DNA of 64,000 bases, taken from assembly GCA_905250115.1 (NCBI GenBank), contig CAJNOI010000026.1:363077-427076 (forward strand). The letters run 5' to 3'. Source of the DNA: Adineta steineri. Taxonomy: Eukaryota > Rotifera > Eurotatoria > Adinetida > Adinetidae. Position numbers and translations under genes: made by a program. Positions 62,115 through 64,000 of this stretch are shown piece by piece. Under the pieces are notes generated by a model. The model did not search any database. It was given only the letters and a program-made list of their open reading frames with translations, and had not been told where the DNA came from. Every line of letters starts with the position of its first letter. Position 1 is the stretch's first letter.

Positions 62115-62426
62115 TTAATGATGTTTACTTAACTCACGGTTAAATTTTTCAATAATACGATGTCGAAGACGAAAACTGCCATGTTTAATACCAGATTCAG
62201 CTTCATTATCACAATTCGTATGACACTTACTATGACGATGACGATGATTAGAACAATGTTTACAAATTACAGATTCACGATGTTCATCTGGAAATTGATC
62301 GGCAGATTGTGGCAACATAATTGATGGTTTTTGAGCATTAATGTCATAACTGAGTAGTTCATAAGAAGGATGAGCTATAGCCAATGTGATCAATAAAGCA
62401 AAAATCACCCATAATGTCTTCAACAT
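62115..62426 (-). CDS. Small secreted His/Cys-rich peptide
   Basis: A 103-residue frame with a strong signal peptide (MLKTLWVIFALLITLAIA, cleavage near AHP). The mature part has four clustered cysteines plus histidines, C-x2-C-S-N-H-R-H-R-H-S-K-C-x3-C, then a basic tail (KHGSFRLRHRIIEKF, ELSKHH). The cluster could bind zinc or copper or form two disulfides. No family recognised. A secreted metal-binding, antimicrobial or signalling peptide are all possible. The ATG is the only one in frame that yields a signal peptide. Confidence 0.6.
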   Translation of the reverse strand: MLKTLWVIFALLITLAIAHPSYELLSYDINAQKPSIMLPQSADQFPDEHRESVICKHCSNHRHRHSKCHTNCDNEAESGIKHGSFRLRHRIIEKFNRELSKHH

Positions 62427-63171
62427 TACGGTTGTGAATACGTTAATGTAATGCGATGGTTGTTGTACAACGATGACTGAATATCGACAATTTATAAATG
62501 TGTATGTATTTTACTATATTTTGTTCGTTTTTATATATGTCTCATAGGCGAAGAAGAAGAATAAGATTGATGCATACGATAAGGGTATGTTACATACACA
62601 AAGGAGAAAATTTTAAAGAAAAAAACAGAATGTGTGTGAAGGTAATTACTAATTGAAGTTTTTAATGAATGTAAAAGAAAGAATAAAAATTTTGTTATGT
62701 TATTTTGAATTATTCAACTTGTATATCATCGTTAAATATTGTAAATTTATATATGAATAATAAATAGATACATAGTGTACACAATAGAAATAAAATGAAC
62801 GAACAGAAATTAATATATTAAAATATGAATGTTCAAATGAATATCTACTGTTGTTTATTCTCCTTCAATTTTCTGCTGTTATGCAGTCGAAGACATGACT
62901 TGAGAATTTTTCTCATTTGTTTATAATAGACGCGTCACAGTTAGATAGAACAAAAGTAAATCAAATGGAAATAAATTGAAGGAAAAATAGATGTTTAATA
63001 ATTAGTCTTTACCAAAATGATTCAATATAAAAGTTGACCTTTAAAATAAAAAATTAGTCGAAATATATATAATAAGAAAACAATATTATTTTTATATTCG
63101 ATATTTTTAACCTTGAATTTTAATTTAAAGTTGTTAGACAAAACAAAACATTGAAAAGACAGACTCAGAAT
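62427..63171. other. Intergenic region
   Basis: About 745 AT-rich bases with no gene found. Confidence 0.5.
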
Positions 63172-63206
63172 TTATTTAGAAAAAAAACATAATATTATGT
63201 AAAATC

Positions 63207-63306
63207 NNNNNNNNNNNNNNNNNNNNNNNNNNNNNNNNNNNNNNNNNNNNNNNNNNNNNNNNNNNNNNNNNNNNNNNNNNNNNNNNNNNNNNNNNNNNNN
63301 NNNNNN
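63207..63306. other. Assembly gap (100 N)
   Basis: Exactly 100 N, a gap of unknown size that removes the C terminus of the GPCR. The residues read beyond it toward 63172 are therefore not reliable. Confidence 0.99.
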
Positions 63307-64000
63307 ACGTCGAAATTCTTTACCTGTGATCAAATACCAAACAATCGGTAATATATAGGAGAAGTAAATTGGAATTCGAATAATCGTTGTAGTGAGAATG
63401 ATTGATTTAAATAAATTTGATCGCAATAAAATTAAGTATTCGATCCATTCTGGTAAGTTAAGTATAATATAGACAATAACAAGTAGAAAAAACATTCTTG
63501 TTTGATGATATTCCATATGACGACATTTTGAAACAGCCATGGGTATATCACCAATTAATCTTCTATCACGAAATGTCAATAAAGCAAATATAATCATTAG
63601 AATAGGTGCAATAATAACAAATAAAATCATTTGAACGATTACATAAAATTCCTTATAAATTGTATTAACTCGAACATTACAACCGAATCCATCTGTCGAG
63701 TTTAGATCAACTACAATTGGATTGCTGATAGCAAGAAGTCCGCAGAATATCATAGTGAGAAGAATTGACAATACCATAGCTTGAAAACTATGAAATATAT
63801 GAAATCGAGGATTTGCTGAACCAGCACAGTATCGATTAATAGCAGCAAGTACAATAAGATAATGTGATAAACTTGTGCAAAATATATCAATAAAGCTGAT
63901 AAATTGACATAGTGATAAAGAATTTGTTATTGCTTGAATTTGAAATCCATCTGTCAATAGATGATACGTGATAACAATAAGTGAATAAAAACAATTATTA
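63307..64000 (-). CDS. Rhodopsin-like G-protein-coupled receptor, partial at both ends
   Basis: An open frame from the window edge (64000) to the gap covers roughly TM2/TM3 to TM7. The helix-3 end is LAAINRYCAG (NRY in place of DRY), followed by TM4 (VLSILLTMIFCGLLAIS) and a loop with CNVRVN that would carry the disulfide cysteine. TM5, TM6 (FFLLVIVYIILNLPEW) and TM7 (IYFSYILPIVWYLITG, ending KEFRR before helix 8) follow. No intron in the visible part. An orphan receptor of an expanded invertebrate type. Similar in style to the GPCR at 29381-30382 but not a close copy. Confidence 0.85.

Noticed and set aside
1-64000. CRISPR arrays, bacterial operons, retrovirus-like or Polinton elements
   Set aside because: No regularly spaced repeats, no reverse transcriptase, integrase, capsid or polymerase motifs, and no long terminal repeats were seen.

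Overview
The window looks like metazoan nuclear DNA, most probably from a bdelloid rotifer (Adineta/Rotaria group). It is very AT-rich, and genes carry short GT-AG introns, mostly 50-75 nt. Several genes start right after a splice-acceptor-like TTTNCAG/TTCTAG, as expected with spliced-leader trans-splicing. Two genes read as fungal-like. There are G-rich TGTGGG-like tracts, a type I recall as the bdelloid telomere repeat. The animal gene set (OTX homeobox, protein kinase D, RNF41/NRDP1, SOSS-B, ELAC1, SNU13, C15orf61, nuclear receptor) rules out a prokaryote or fungus. There are two 100-N assembly gaps (5580-5679 and 63207-63306). I found no retrovirus-like element, no Polinton and no CRISPR array.

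Layout. 1-8.7 kb: the 5' part of an unidentified membrane protein (-), an old inverted repeat, two intron-bearing tRNA-Tyr(GTA) genes on a duplicated block, and a polycystin-like TRPP channel (-) cut by a gap. 8.7-15 kb: a nuclear receptor (+), a ~1 kb foldback repeat, and a large sterol-glucosyltransferase-type GT28 enzyme (+) with an unusual N-terminal GH2-like jelly roll. 15-22 kb: a secreted sushi-repeat protein (-), a 5'-truncated vWA-E3-like gene (+), and a single-exon transmembrane serine protease (+). 22-25.6 kb: a 938-residue DDE/RNase H-fold protein with a C2H2 finger (-). 27.9-35 kb: an Ly6 protein (+), a rhodopsin-like GPCR (-), and two tandem glycosyltransferase-like paralogues (-). 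35-39 kb: non-coding DNA. 39-40 kb: a CRAL-TRIO/Sec14 protein (+). 41.6-46.3 kb: protein kinase D (-) with what appear to be two mutually exclusive kinase exons. 48-54 kb: a compact block of ELAC1 tRNase Z, SOSS-B and C15orf61 (all +), convergent with RNF41 (-) at only 7 bp. 55.5-64 kb: an OTX homeobox gene (-), a hAT-like MITE, a candidate SNU13 operon with a NOPCHAP1-like gene (-), a small secreted His/Cys peptide (-), and the edge of a second GPCR (-).

Functionally, most genes are independent housekeeping or signalling genes. Two close same-strand pairs may be cotranscribed. ELAC1 and SOSS-B are 41 bp apart with an acceptor directly on the second ATG. The NOPCHAP1-like gene and SNU13 are 98 bp apart with an acceptor 15 nt before the second ATG, and both members may belong to box C/D snoRNP biology. 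The strongest new signals are the paired alternative exons in protein kinase D, the GH2-domain fusion on the glucosyltransferase, the intact DDE-type gene, and telomere-like hairpins at two apparent rearrangement breakpoints. All exon joins were derived by hand from frame, splice sites and family similarity, without transcripts.
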